64,000 bases of DNA from Haliotis asinina (Eukaryota; Mollusca; Gastropoda; Lepetellida; Haliotidae), in the NCBI RefSeq assembly GCF_037392515.1, contig NC_090281.1:50720145-50784144 (forward strand). Reading direction: 5' to 3'. The notes beneath the pieces were generated by a model. The model saw nothing but the letters and a program-made list of their open reading frames with translations. It did not search any database and was not told the DNA's origin. Shown one piece after another: positions 23,910-33,275 of the stretch (within the stretch, counting starts at the first letter, position 1; the number at the start of each line of letters is the position of its first letter). Position numbers and translations under genes: made by a program.

Positions 23910-24528
23910 CAGTCTAAGTAAACTTAGTCTCAGTGTATTTCGTAACACTCCACCAGTCTAACAAAACCTAGTAGGTCACGTCAGGTAACCTTTGAGCAAC
24001 AAATGGCCGTCAAATCAAACGCGATATGTTTACATCGATTTAACCAATCAGACAACGGCTACTATTTAGGGATCGGAGGGACTTTCAAACTATTCAAGTC
24101 ACTGACACATATCTCTCCACAAACAAAAATCCGCATACAACACAGTTATTTGACCTGCAGTATATACGCGTTGGTTTTCTGTTCACATGGTTACCATTAG
24201 CTAATATTTCCGCAAGATAACATCCTTGAATGTTGCCAAAAACACTATTTTTAGCGACTGTTTACTCTCCGTTGTCATGGATGTAAGTGCGCCGTGTGCA
24301 TCACCCGCAAGCGAGTGTACGCTAAATAGCATTCGGAATCTTTCGGGTACGAACCTTTTCGAGATACGAAGTTCAAAAGGTATGTGCGAATGTGCACTTT
24401 CACAATTTGGTAAACTGTGTTCTGATTGGTCAGTCTCAAAGGTTACCTGATGCGACCTCCCATAAGGTTTTGTCAGACTTGGTAGTGGGGTGTGATGAAA
24501 AGTACTGACTATAAGTTTACTTAGACTG
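23910..24528. mobile_element. Complete non-autonomous DNA transposon (MITE) with 10-bp target-site duplication
   Basis: The element starts with CAGTCTAAGTAAACTTAGTC and ends with the inverse GTTTACTTAGACTG. The terminal inverted repeats extend inward with indels for about 110 bp, to the AGGTAACCTTTGAG block. It is bounded by the perfect direct repeat AGTGGCAGAC at 23900-23909 and 24529-24538. The 619-bp body has no transposase. A 10-bp duplication with long TIRs fits Mutator-like elements best. A related, more diverged copy lies at 51624-52195 and its duplicate. Confidence 0.88.
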
Positions 24529-24792
24529 AGTGGCAGACAGATAAGCAGTCATTTGACATAGGTGAGTGTAAGATCCATCTTGGTTTAAGAGAAAGAGGAT
24601 AAATCTTCCACTTAAGACTGACGGATAAGGAGTTAAATATTTTATTATTATTAAGCCTGTATATAAAAGATCCATGACCTTGAGCCTAGATTTTCAAAGC
24701 TCTTTTAGGGCTAAGATGGCCGTAAGTGCCGTACATTAACATTGAATTACGACTGTCTTAGCACTAAGAGAGCTAGGCCCAACTGATGCTTC

Positions 24793-24975
24793 TGGTAAGA
24801 GGCAACAAAGGAATTCGGATGGTCACAGTCACTGACTTGGTTGTCACGTCATCATATCCAAATTGTGTAGATCAATGCTCATGATGTTGATCACTGTATT
24901 TTCTGATCCAGACTCGATTATTTACAGACTGCCTCCATGTAGCTTGAAAACTGTGGATGGTGTTGGACAGCAACC
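24793..24975 (-). mobile_element. Diverged long SINE fragment
   Basis: GTAAGAGGCAACAAAGG, ACTGACTTGGTTGTCACGTC, GCTCATGATGTTGATCACTG, ATCCAGACTCGATTATTTAC and GACTGCC follow the minus-strand order of the family. It ends about 50 bp before the acceptor of the first coding exon of the RNF14-like gene. Confidence 0.75.
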
Positions 24976-25023
24976 AATCAAGTGCATGTAAAATGTGTCT
25001 CTGATTCAGCGAATTGCCTTCAG

Positions 25024-25029
25024 ATGTAA
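25024..25029 (+). promoter_or_regulatory. Start-stop upstream ORF (ATG TAA) before the RNF14-like start codon
   Basis: The predicted acceptor GCCTTCAG ends at 25023, so the exon begins ATGTAAGCAATGACT. The first ATG is directly followed by TAA, and the main ATG lies three bases after that stop, in the same frame. Start-stop elements of this kind are known to stall ribosomes and lower initiation downstream. Whether this one is in the mature mRNA depends on the inferred acceptor. Confidence 0.5.
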
Positions 25030-25032
25030 GCA

Positions 25033-28000
25033 ATGACTGACAAGGAGGACCAGGAGGATGAACTAACTGTCTTGGCCAGTATCTATGATGACAGCATCCT
25101 CACACTGTCCCAGGATGGGGAGGAGCCTGGGGGTCAGTTTGTGGCCTGCTTCCCTATCCCCAACCCATTTTACATCCGAATGGACCCTCACAGAGACAAA
25201 AATGAAGATGAAGGTTTGTTGGGGCTGTTCAACTCCTTGTTCACTGGCAATTCATCAGTAATTTTTTAATCATATTTTTTATTTTAAATCTGTATGAAGT
25301 AACTTAAAAGTTTCATGGATTGAAAATTTCCTTGTTTTATTATCTTGCTCTTGTTTTATTATTTTTGTTTATGTTAATTTGTTTTATTAATGGAGTTATT
25401 TGTTATTGGGTGTATTAGTCAAGAACCAGTGATGGGATTTGAACCACAGGCCTTTTGATCCGAGATCAGACACCTTTTCCTCAAGACCAAATAGGTTAAC
25501 CGACATCAAGACATTTTATTTCCAATTGCCGAAATCAGAAAGTAACAGTTTAAAGGCACAACCTGACACTTTTTGGAGATATTTTGGCCTATATTATACA
25601 TATTGAGGCATATGTACTCTCTTTAGCTTCCTGTTGAGGCTGTAAAAGACTTATTATCACATACAACTTGCCTTAAATGAATCATTGACACTTTGAGGTA
25701 AACCGCTTCCAAACAGAGATCACTGTATGATGCTCTGTCATCTGACAACATGACAAGTGACATGGCCACAAGATCCTGTGAATAGGATGAAGGACAAATG
25801 CATACAAATTGTTATGAGCTGTCCAAGGTTCTTAGAGCCTAAACCAGTGTTTTCACTTTTGTGTTTGGAAAGTGTGATTTAATTCACATCACACTTACAT
25901 CTGTCATTTTCCTCTGTTGAAGAAAGTTTAGCTAATTATGATTAGCTTTAATTATTTGATAGCTTCAGTTCTGAATTTCCTTTACTTCACACTCCAGATA
26001 TTTCAAACAATACCACACAAGATTTAACAGAGGTGAAGTTTCTACCTCCAGTGACATTGAACTTTGCCCTTCCCCCTGACTACCCGTCTGTTCACCCCCC
26101 ACAGTTCACACTGTCATGTAAATGGCTCACAAGGCATCAGGTGAGTCCTGAATTCTATGAAGATTTGATGGTTTGGTATTACTGATGCCCACCAATTTTT
26201 GGTAGCTTGATGTTTAACTAATATGTTTTTCAAAGCAGATACCTGTGTTTGTATGTAATCCTAAGGTACGGAATAATAATTGGACCACTGAAACTTGTTA
26301 GACATGATAGAGCAATACCATTATTGCCATTTGTGTAAAACTACATGGTGTAGTATCTGGTTGGTTATTGTGCCCCCAATGTGTGAACAGTGGTGATGGG
26401 GTTCAGTATGTTGTCATATAGCTGTGCTATTGCTTAGTTTCAAAGGGATTTATCTAAACCTGTTCAGAATTGATTTCCAGTTTGAAGCAAATGGCTGTAA
26501 GAATTCTAATCTTAAATTACAAATTTCATGATTTCGCTGAACTTATGAGTAAGTTAATATTTATCATCGTATTGGCAATATTTCAGTCAAACCTTGCTAA
26601 GGACAACTAATTATCCAATTACAGAACAATGAAGTTAAAAAGTAAAAGCCGCTTGACTCATTATGTAATCACTGTTGACTAGTAGCACTACCAGTGTACT
26701 GAACTTATAGCATTGTGAAATAATTAAACAATATTATGAAATTTTTCTTTATTTGACTGCCAAATTCATTTGCGATGAAATTATTGATAATTCCCAGTGA
26801 TATTGTCCTTTCTGCAGCTGTCACGACTGTGTCATAAACTTGATGAACTCTGGGAAGAAAATTCAGGATGTGTGATTCTGTTCATGTGGACAAACTTCCT
26901 CCAAAGTGAAGCCTATGACTTCCTGAACCTCTCTTCCCCGCTAGATCTTTCCAATGTTGTGTGCCCCTATAGGACTAGCAAGAGTGATAATGCTCCCCAC
27001 CCCAGGACTAACCCCAGTGAGGACACACCTTCTAGCTGTGACCCACGAGGTATTCAGGACATTGCTTCCCAGCAGTTGTTGCTACCGGCAATCAGAGACT
27101 TCAGCCACCAGGAGCAGCTGAGGCAGTTTCAGAAGTCAGTGTATTCTTGTAAGGTGTGCTTCATGGAGAAGCTAGGATCTTTGTGTATTCAGTTTGCACA
27201 GTGTGACCATGTGTATTGCAAGGAGTGTATGAAAGACTACTTTACGATACAGATTGGCGACGGGAATGTTTCTGCTCTCACCTGTCCTGAGGACAAGTGT
27301 GAGTCACAGGCACATCCGGCCCAGGTGAGTCTTTCTGTAGACTGTGTTGGTTGGCGTTCACACAGCATGCCAATGACAATGGGTTTATTCTCCTCATGGA
27401 TACTAGGTGTGAAGCCCATTTCTGGCATCCCCCACCATATTGCTAAAAGTGGCGTAAAGCTAAACACTTATGACCCACTATTCATCGTATTCAATGACTC
27501 AAACCATTTCTGTTCATGAAGTCAACTCTTCATTTGTGATTGCTTGACTCAAATATTCTTTGAAAACGACAGTTTTTTAATAGAAAGCTAGCCCTAGTCG
27601 TTTGATTGTGATGTCATGGTAACAGATAATGTCTCATTTGTCTGCAAAGTGCAGTGGTGTGATGTCATTGCAGATATGTCTTAAGTATCCAAGACTCTTT
27701 TCCTTAAAGTGATCGTAATCCTAAGATCATAACTCCAGTACTTTAACATAGACTTACGACTGTCGTAGCGCTAGGATCGCTTTGTGGAGTGAGGTCCAGG
27801 TTAGATTTAGGTCTTCAGCTACACATGCTTGTCATAAGAGGCAGCTAATAGGATTGGGTGGTAAGTGGTGGCGTGTGATCATGTGCGTAGAGCTCAGGTC
27901 ACATTCAGGAGAAGTTAAGCAATGATGGCCGTACTCAGATGGGTGACTGGCAGCTTAACTCCTGAGAGTTTCTAGGACTTCATTCCTGTCCCCTGCCCCA

Positions 28001-30565
28001 CGAAAAAGTACATGTGATCTGGGATTGGGAAAGGCAGGGGCCATTGAACATTGGAATAAAAAATGGCCCAATAAAATTTGGAAGTTTACTATTGATGCAG
28101 GGACAGTGACCCATTCCAAATTCAGAAAATGGCTAATAATCCTGAAAATGGCCCATCGTCAAAGTTCTCTTTCCCAATCCCTGTGTGATACATGTGGTCT
28201 CAGCTTTGGCAAGTTTGTTAAAAATTGCCTCTGTTCACCCAGCAGAAAATGGGTACCCAGTGGGATAAATCATGTGACTATAACCTTCAAGAGCCTGACA
28301 GGCAGTTACTTGGGGTAATAATATGTCTGCTTTGACTATTAGCACTATGAGCATCCACCTCATGAATGGAGCTTAGTGCAATGTAAATGCACATATTATT
28401 CAGGCTTGCTGACTTGGTTGACACATGTCATCATATTTCAGTTGTGTAGATTGATGCTCACACTGTTGACCACTGGATTGTCTGCTCCAGACTCGATATT
28501 GTGACAGACTGCCACCACATATCTGTAATACTGGTGAGTGCGGTGTTAAACAACAAACAAACTCTTGATCTCAACTAATCACTATCTCTTGTGAAAGCCA
28601 GTTCTTTTTGGTGTAATTCCTCTTTCTGACACACAGGTGAAGGAGCTGGTGTCTCCTGAACTGTTCACTCGGTATGACCAGTTGCTACTAAAGACGTCCC
28701 TGGAGACGATGACAGACGTGGTGTACTGTCCCCGACCCATCTGCCAGTTCCCCGTCATCATGGACCGAGAGAGCAACATGGCCTCCTGTCCCTCATGTCA
28801 TTACGTCTTCTGTGTTCTGTGTAAGCTAGTCTTCCATGGACTATCCCCCTGCAAGATCAAGTCAGGTGAGACTATAGAAATGTTATGGCCAGGTGGAGGA
28901 TACACACCAGTAATCTCACAGGGAATTTGTAGACAGTTGGGGAGACAGGAAATATGAAAGAAGGTGCTCAACTACACTTTAAACTTACTGTAAATGTACC
29001 AGTCTGACTTGCTAATCATCATTTTGAAGTTATAGTTTTGCACTTGCAGTTTTGGTTGATTCTCATTATCAAATTATCAACTAGCAGTGTCTAAACATGC
29101 ACAGTCTTCTCACATATAGCAGAGAACTGTATTCATTAATGGCATTTACCTTGGCCACTGGTGATGATCTGGGTTAGAATTGGTCATCAGCATCCCATGC
29201 TTGACATAGAGGCAACTACTGGGATCTGTTGGCCATGTCATTGTATGCCAGTTGCATAGATTGATGCTCATGATGTTGATCAGTGGATTGTCAGGTCCAG
29301 ACCTTATTATTTACAGACTGCCACTGTGTGACTACAGTATTGCTCACTGCAGTATAAATCATCAAACCAGCCATGGGTCATGCATAGTGAACAAGAAAAA
29401 CAGAAACATTAAGACATATTTACATTTGACCTGTTTGAAAATATGTAGTTGAAAAGTCTGTAGATCGACCGTAAAGGATCTGTGTTTTCAAGCAAACATA
29501 CAGCTGCTGAATGATCTGATGGTCAGGCTGTCAGAAGTGCTTGATATTTGTCATCATACCCTGTTGTGTAGATCAATGCCCAAGGTGACCAGTGTGTTGT
29601 GTTGTTCAGACTTGAAGTTTACTCATACAGTTGGAATATGACTGAGTCTGCCAATGTCCATATATATGTAAAATCTGTAATGTATTTTTAAGCAACAAAT
29701 GATCAGTCTAACCTCAACATGTCTGTTAGCTACTTAGACCTCTCCAGCAGTGCATGGTGCATTATTGATATGTTTGAGATATATACAAGGTGACATGGAA
29801 TGATTTGGTTGATTGTGACTAGGTTTGTAGACACAATATTGATTGCAAACTTGTTGCAGATGAGTTGAAGAAGTTAAGGGAGGAATATCAAGCAGCTGAT
29901 GAAACAGGAAAGAGATTCCTAGAGAAGAAGTATGGAAAGAGAACTATCGAACAAGCCCTAGAGGAGACATGGTCCAGCGAGTGGCTTGAGCAGTATGCCA
30001 AACAGTGTCCTTCTTGTGGCACACATATACAGGTGAGCAGTATGCCAAACAGTGTCCTTCTTGTGGCACACATTTACAGGTGAGCAGTACGCCAAACAGT
30101 GTCCTTCTTGTAGCACACATATACAGGTGAGCAGTACGTCAGACAGTGTCCTTCTTGTGGCACACATATACAGGTGAGCAGTATGCCAAACAGTGTCCTT
30201 CTTGTAGCACACACATACAGGTGAGCAGTACGCCAAACAGTGTCCTTGTGGCACACATATACAGGTGAGCAGTACGCCAAACAGTGTCCTTCTTGTGGCA
30301 CACATATACAGGTGAGCAGTACGCAGCATGTTAATGCTGTTGTTTTGGTTCTTATTTCCAGAAAATTGATGGCTGTAACAAGATGACCTGTACCAAGTGT
30401 CGGTGTTACTTCTGCTGGATATGTAACAGCACATTGTCCAGGACCAACCCCTACGCTCACTTCAACATGCCCAACAACTCCTGCTACAACAGACTCTTTG
30501 AAGGGATGGGACCCATAGATGGCTTTGACTTTGACGAAGAAGACGACTTCTTAAATCTTATCTGA
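25033..30565 (+). CDS. RNF14: RNF14-like RBR E3 ubiquitin-protein ligase, six coding exons
   Basis: RNF14 (ARA54) accepts ubiquitin from an E2 on a RING2 cysteine and transfers it to substrates, including proteins stalled at the ribosome. Exons: 25033-25213, 25998-26140, 26818-27324, 28637-28865, 29860-30032, 30362-30565. All have GT/AG borders and compatible phases, giving 478 residues (human RNF14 has 474). The N-terminal RWD domain covers about 1-140, with the YPxxxPP-type motif DYPSVHPP. RING1 begins at C219/C222 (YSCKVC) and includes C237, H239, C242, C245, C264 and C269. IBR ligands are C308, C313, C328, C331, C336, C339, H344 and C349. RING2 has C403/C406 (CPSC), and C416 in IDGCNKMTC is the expected catalytic cysteine. 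The acidic tail ends FDEEDDFLNLI. Introns hold SINE pieces and a 5S-like remnant. Exon 5 ends in a donor-bearing minisatellite, described separately. Confidence 0.93.
25419..25505 (-). mobile_element. tRNA-like SINE head in intron 1 of the RNF14-like gene
   Basis: The reverse complement reads TGGTCTTGAGGAAAAGGTG, TCTGATCTCGGATCAAAAGG and GTGGTTCAAATCCCATCACT, a tRNA-like order with a B-box-like GGTTCAAATCC. It differs from the tRNA head of the abalone-type SINEs and lacks their tail. It could be a separate SINE family or a tRNA pseudogene. Confidence 0.5.
27391..27465 (+). mobile_element. 3' half of a tRNA-headed SINE just after exon 3
   Basis: GGTGTGAAGCCCATTTCTGG, CATCCCCCACCATATTGC, TAAAAGTGGCGTAAAGC and TAAAC match the family tail. 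It begins about 65 bp downstream of the exon 3 donor. The head is missing. Confidence 0.8.
27800..27875 (-). mobile_element. 5' part of a long SINE, intron 3
   Basis: GGTTAGATTTAGGTCTTCAG, CTACACATGCTTGTCATAAG and AGGCAGCTAATAGGATTGGG follow the minus-strand order of the long SINE. Confidence 0.65.
27897..27955 (+). ncRNA. 5S rRNA-like remnant in intron 3 of the RNF14-like gene
   Basis: GAAGTTAAGCAATGATGG and GTACTCAGATGGGTGACTGG match the internal promoter part of animal 5S rRNA (A-box AAGTTAAGCAACG, C-box GTACTTGGATGGGTGACC). About seven bases between them are missing. Upstream 5S sequence is not convincing. It is most likely a 5S-derived SINE head or a 5S pseudogene, not a functional rRNA gene. 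Confidence 0.6.
28395..28562 (-). mobile_element. Long SINE, 3' two thirds, with (CAAA)n tail, intron 3
   Basis: TGACTTGGTTGACACATGTC, GTTGTGTAGATTGATGCTC, GACCACTGGATTGTCTGCTC, a shortened CAGACTCGATATTG block, and a tail GTGCGGTGTTAAACAACAAAC. The tail is of the AAAC type. Confidence 0.8.
29163..29365 (-). mobile_element. Diverged long SINE, intron 4
   Basis: GATCTGGGTTAGAATTGGTC, CATCCCATGCTTGACATAGA, TTGATGCTCATGATGTTG, GATTGTCAGGTCCAGACC and CAGACTGCC blocks occur in family order. The tail is degraded. Confidence 0.7.
29516..29700 (-). mobile_element. Strongly diverged long SINE, intron 4
   Basis: GATGGTCAGGCTGTCAGAAG, GTTGTGTAGATCAATGCCC and GTTCAGACTTGAAGTTTACT are recognisable only by their order and spacing. 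Confidence 0.45.
29991..30324 (+). repeat. 47-bp minisatellite that repeats the end of exon 5 plus its splice donor
   Basis: Seven units (starts 29991, 30038, 30085, 30132, 30179, 30226, 30270; the sixth is 44 bp) are followed by a partial eighth. Each holds the last 42 coding bases of exon 5 (QYAKQCPSCGTHIQ, containing the C403/C406 zinc pair of RING2) and the first five intron bases GTGAG. Each unit thus ends in ACAG|GTGAG. Only the first donor keeps the RING2 frame: use of donor 2 shifts the frame, and later donors include a TGA at 30081-30083. The intron before exon 6 is consequently built mostly of exon-like sequence. Confidence 0.95.
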
Positions 30566-30634
30566 AGATTAATTGTTAGGAGGAGAAGAAAAAGAAGACG
30601 ACTTCTAAAATCTTATCTGAGTATTATCTGTAGG
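30536..30634 (+). repeat. Short tandem duplication of the 3' end of the RNF14-like coding sequence
   Basis: The block with AAGAAGACGACTTCT, AAATCTTATCTGA and a TGTTAGG/TGTAGGG end occurs twice with a 55-bp offset. The first copy contains the last codons and the stop, the second lies in the 3' UTR. In the second copy the run reads CTTCTAAAATC, so it would also stop if read. Confidence 0.85.
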
Positions 30635-31292
30635 GCTGTTTGCAAGAAATCTGCTTGTTAATGGTATATAGATTACTTCCCTTGTTTGTAAAGATTAATT
30701 TCTTATTGTTCACAGCTGTAAGCATCTATTCAACTTCTAATAGTTCCCATTAGGAAAAAAAGGAATTTTGCTTTGTGTGAATATTCAATATACCAGAGAC
30801 AGAACACAAAATATGAAAAGTGGAAGTGTTTTTGAGTTGATCTGGAATAGAGTAAAATGATTGGAATAGGTTTCCCTCTGAAAACAAATTTGAAAAATAC
30901 AAGCAAAGCAATGATTTGAATGCTAATTAATATTTTCAGACAAATATAGCATTTTCTTTTGCAGTTTAGTTAATTAATTAAGGTAGACTCATTTTTAATA
31001 TAATTGAATCTGGCTGGGTTACTGTTATAATTTGCACATTGCATTGGATTAACTACAAAACCAGAAAGATAGCCATAATTATGATTAAAGATATCCATGG
31101 AACCAACATTATAAATAGGCTTTTCGCATTATAAGCTGTTTTCAGAACATATTCTAAAAGGTCATACTTTTGGCATATCATTTGCTCCTTTTACTTCATG
31201 TTGGCTGGAATGTTATTCAAATTGCACGTAAGATGACCAAAACATTCTACGGACCATATACTATTTGTTAAACTCAACTTTGTCTTAGTGCT

Positions 31293-31690
31293 GAGAATTG
31301 GTTAAAATCTCATAATTGGTCATTGGTTTATTACACCCGATCAATCATCTATATAACTGGTTCGTGTTATTTAATAAAACTTCCTATTACGTTTATTAAC
31401 ATTACCTGTTACATTTTTGTTTCTCTTTTGCAAATCTACTGGAGCCTTAAGGTAAATTGAGTCATGACTTGGAACAAGCATGTAGTGCTTATGAAATGTA
31501 AATTTAATGACACAGACAAAATAAACCTTGTGAGAAATATTGTTAATGCAAACAAGTGTTCCCAAATTGTTTGTGATTGATTATGAGAAAACATGATTAA
31601 TTGCTTGGTCATTTAGTCACTGTGACCAACCTTTGATTATTTCAATTAATTAATTTCAATTATTTCAATTAATCAGACCACCAGTACATT
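31293..31690 (+). mobile_element. Dispersed repeat family R2, first copy
   Basis: GAATTGG-TAAAATCTC, TTATTACACCCGATCAATCA, TGGAACAAGCATGTAGTGCT, TATGAAATGTAAA, ACAGACAAAATAAACCTTG and TGTTAATGCAAACAAGTG recur in the same order at 42653-43095. It lies in or beyond the 3' UTR of the RNF14-like gene. Termini are unclear. Confidence 0.75.
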
Positions 31691-32044
31691 GTTGGCATGT
31701 CTTATGCTTTGCCATTAGTGAATGAAGTAGTGGTTGTCTCCCCTGGTTAACAAGACCATTGCAACTAACCACTTGAAGTAAATGACTAGAAAGCAAACAG
31801 TTTGAATCACTTGAAGGAATGTGTGTTTATGCCATATCTATTTGGTTTCATTGCCAGTTATTTTGCCATTGTGAAGGTGTCCTTTCTATACCAAATGGTT
31901 CATTGGCATTAATTGTTCATTGGCATCTTGTCAGATGTCAGAATATGTAAGAATTATGACTGCTGAGACCCACAAGGTGATTCCAGCGAGAACAAGTTCC
32001 TGGAGATCTATCCAGGTCAGGAGAGACTATCAAATGGATTGGAT

Positions 32045-32155
32045 GGTCATACTAAGTTTCATATTTCCTTGCATGTTCATAATATCAACCACTAAACTTC
32101 GACCTGCTTATAGACTGCCATAATATAGCTTGATACTGCTCAGGGTTTAATGTTC
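32045..32155 (-). mobile_element. Possible very old SINE remnant
   Basis: GTTCATAATATCAACCACTA, GACTGCCATAATATAGC and TACTGCTCAGGGTTTAA resemble the 3' part of the long SINE, but with many changes. Confidence 0.35.
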
Positions 32156-33188
32156 AGAGCATTATGCAACAGAACACTGATTCTAGAACATATTTTTAGT
32201 TTCATATGTAGTCTTTCACTGACACGCAGCATTTAAAAGCATCCTTGCCCAAGACTGAAACACTGTTGATGCTTATAAACATAGTGCTGGTCACATGGTT
32301 TTAGAATGTGTGTCAAATATGTGTTCCTGTAGAATATTGCCAAATCAGGTACATGTACCTCATATTGACAGGACAGTCAGCGTATATATATTTTTTAGCA
32401 ATTAAATACCTTCTTTGAGAGTTCTTGAAGTTAAAATGTTCAGGTTTGTGTTATCTGTTGAGAAATCTGACAGTAACATAGCAAGGGTATTGTGTGTGAA
32501 AACATTTTTAATATTTTTGTGAATAGGGCCTTTATGTCAGGTGAGGCACCTCTTCAGGTATTACGCTGGTTCCCTTTGTGCACACCATCATGTGATATGT
32601 GAGACGGGAACCAGCTTACCTCCAGAACCGGATTTCCAGTGACAGTGTACATTCAAATTTGCACAACGGCCATATATGACTTTTCTAGACAAGACCAGGT
32701 GTATAACAATGCTTGGCTATCACAGCCATTGACTGTCGTAATAGCTGGTTAATTTGGGGATAGTTAGATCGGATATATGTTATTCCTGCAAGGGTTGTCA
32801 GTTCCTTACTGACAACCATGAAATGGTCTTTGTCACCAGAAGTACTAAACACTAAATGCTGTGACTTACTTACAAGGCCTATAAGAATACAGTGCCACCA
32901 TTTAGTTTCTACTGGAATATTTTCCAGTTACCAAAACTTGAGAGTTTTCTTTTTTAATATTTTGGAATCATTAAGATGGCATAAAAAGGATTGTTTTTGT
33001 GTTTTGTTTTGTAATCTGTGATTAAGCTTGCATGTGTTCAGCTACTAATTTTAAAATGTCTTTCAAGTTATGTATCCTGGAGAGAAGTAACAATGTTTTG
33101 CTTTTCCCTAGGTATTTCAGGAGGTACTGAAACTTTTAAGCCTTTCTGTGCTGACTGGCAAAAGTGACCAGACCCATGAATATTCAGG

Positions 33189-33275
33189 TTAGAAATGGTC
33201 TTCATCAACAATCCTTGTTGTAAGAGGCAACTAACAGGATTGGGTGGCCAGCCTCGATGACTTGTTTGACGCGTT
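33189..33275 (-). mobile_element. 5' part of a long SINE
   Basis: GTTAGAAATGGTCTTCATCA, TTGTAAGAGGCAACTAACAG, GATTGGGTGGCCAGCCTCG and ACTTGTTTGACGCG match the first half of the family on the minus strand. Confidence 0.7.

Larger units (their letters stand above)
19745..25032. other. Intergenic region upstream of the RNF14-like gene
   Basis: Apart from the repeats listed separately (fold-back motifs, microsatellite, SINE fragments, R1 copy, 10-bp-TSD transposon) and a possible leader exon, the stretch is AT-rich with no recognisable gene. The open frames at 21920-22189 and 23579-23815 fall in repeats or lack any similarity that I can name. Confidence 0.6.

Noticed and set aside
25419-25505. 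Functional tRNA gene in intron 1 of the RNF14-like gene
   Set aside because: Box-B-like sequence is present, but the acceptor and D stems do not pair convincingly. A SINE head or pseudogene is more likely.
28025-28318. 97-codon plus-strand frame in intron 3 of the RNF14-like gene
   Set aside because: It lies between exons of a well-supported gene, shows no family similarity and starts near the 5S-like repeat.
29958-30434. 158-codon minus-strand frame with repeated Cys/His motifs
   Set aside because: It is the reverse reading of the 47-bp minisatellite and exon 6 of the RNF14-like gene.
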